A model generated the notes under the pieces. It saw only the letters and a program-made list of their open reading frames with translations, made no database searches and had not been told where the DNA came from. Below, one piece after another: positions 6,136-6,327 of a DNA stretch of 6,327 nucleotides. Origin of the DNA: Alectryocaccomicrobium faecavium (GTDB lineage: Bacteria; Bacillota; Clostridia; Christensenellales; Aristaeellaceae); the NCBI GenBank assembly GCA_018713425.1, contig DVOT01000242.1:1-6327 (forward strand), written 5' to 3'. The translations under genes and the position numbers were made by a program. Positions within the stretch are counted from its first letter, which is position 1, and every line of letters begins with the position of its first letter.

Positions 6136-6327
6136 AGCGTGGATCCGATTTCAATTCTCGCCCTCACGGGAGGGCGGTCAAGTGGATGCTATGAAACGGG
6201 CTAACCCTGACATATTTCAATTCTCGCCCTCTCGCGAAGGCGGTCACAAGCGTAATACTTGAAATCGTTCCCCATATAATTTCAATTCTCGCCCTCGCGT
6301 AGGGCGGTCGGCAGTTTCTCAACGAGC

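Larger units (their letters stand above)
6083..6327 (-). CRISPR. CRISPR array, type I-C-like repeats, leader-distal end, continues past the right edge
   Basis: Four repeat units are visible: 6083-6113 (degenerate), 6148-6179 (32 nt), 6214-6245 (32 nt) and 6279-6309 (31 nt). The spacers are unique: 6114-6147 (34 nt), 6180-6213 (34 nt), 6246-6278 (33 nt), plus a partial one at 6310-6327. On the minus strand a repeat begins GACCGCCCT, forms a stem CGCCCTC/GAGGGCG, and ends GCGAGAATTGAAAT. Repeat length, stem position and the ATTGAAAT end match the type I-C repeat class (GTCGC...GCGTGGATTGAAA[C/T]), so transcription is read as minus. The degenerate unit at the left is then the terminal, leader-distal repeat, and the leader should lie to the right of 6327. 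No cas gene is in the window, so the subtype is inferred from the repeat alone. The three good repeats differ from each other in the hairpin loop, which is unusual. Confidence 0.9.

Noticed and set aside
6134..6156. A second, opposite type I-C-like repeat fragment suggested by GCGTGGAT (6138-6145)
   Set aside because: Only about eight bases match the canonical repeat end and the following bases (CCGATT) do not. This is probably chance within the last spacer.
5690..6262. A 190-codon plus-strand open frame ending in FQFSPSREGG repeats
   Set aside because: It overlaps the secreted-protein gene out of frame, and its peptide repeats are translated CRISPR repeats. It has no good RBS.
6083..6327. 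REP-type palindromic intergenic elements in place of a CRISPR array
   Set aside because: The 33-34-nt spacing is regular, the intervening sequences are unique, and the ATTGAAAT repeat end and degenerate terminal unit fit a CRISPR array much better.

Overview
This is a GC-rich bacterial window with clean Shine-Dalgarno sequences (GGAGG-type), short intergenic gaps, cytosolic glycan-degrading enzymes and a CRISPR array. The best guess is an anaerobic, probably gut-associated, high-GC member of the Clostridia/Firmicutes. This rests on gene content and style, not on any marker gene, so the taxonomic call is tentative.

Layout, left to right. (1) 1-1479, minus strand: the N-terminal 493 residues of a class II (Ams1/MAN2C1-like) family GH38 alpha-mannosidase. 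The gene runs off the left edge, so its C-terminal half is missing. (2) 1480-1584: a short gap holding a good sigma-A-type promoter for the mannosidase and two candidate operator palindromes. (3) 1585-3747, minus: a complete tex gene (720 aa; Tex N-terminal region, YqgF/RuvC-like fold, helix-hairpin-helix, C-terminal S1 domain). (4) 3748-3962: a divergent intergenic region with a promoter for the fucosidase on the plus strand and candidate promoters for tex on the minus strand. (5) 3963-4937, plus: a compact family GH29 alpha-L-fucosidase of 324 aa with the catalytic barrel only. (6) 4938-5010: a pair of mutually exclusive hairpins and a strong RBS. (7) 5011-6018, plus: a secreted 335-aa protein of unknown function with a putative His/Cys3 metal-binding motif. 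(8) 6019-6327: the leader-distal end of a CRISPR array with type I-C-like repeats of 31-32 nt and spacers of 33-34 nt, continuing past the right edge.

How they fit together: the mannosidase and the fucosidase both lack signal peptides and both trim terminal sugars of host-type glycans (alpha-mannose, alpha-L-fucose). This suggests intracellular processing of imported oligosaccharides, with transporters and regulators outside the window. tex, a housekeeping nucleic-acid-binding protein, sits between them. The secreted protein may be cotranscribed with the fucosidase, since no separate promoter is evident. The CRISPR array is transcribed toward the gene block from the right, so its leader, and possibly cas genes, should lie beyond 6327.

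The features most worth a second look are: the loop-variable, stem-conserved CRISPR repeats; an inverted repeat joining the terminal repeat to the last spacer; the metal-binding motif in the secreted protein; the truncated fucosidase architecture; and the alternative hairpins that start right after the fucosidase stop codon. I found no clear evidence for a wholly new system.
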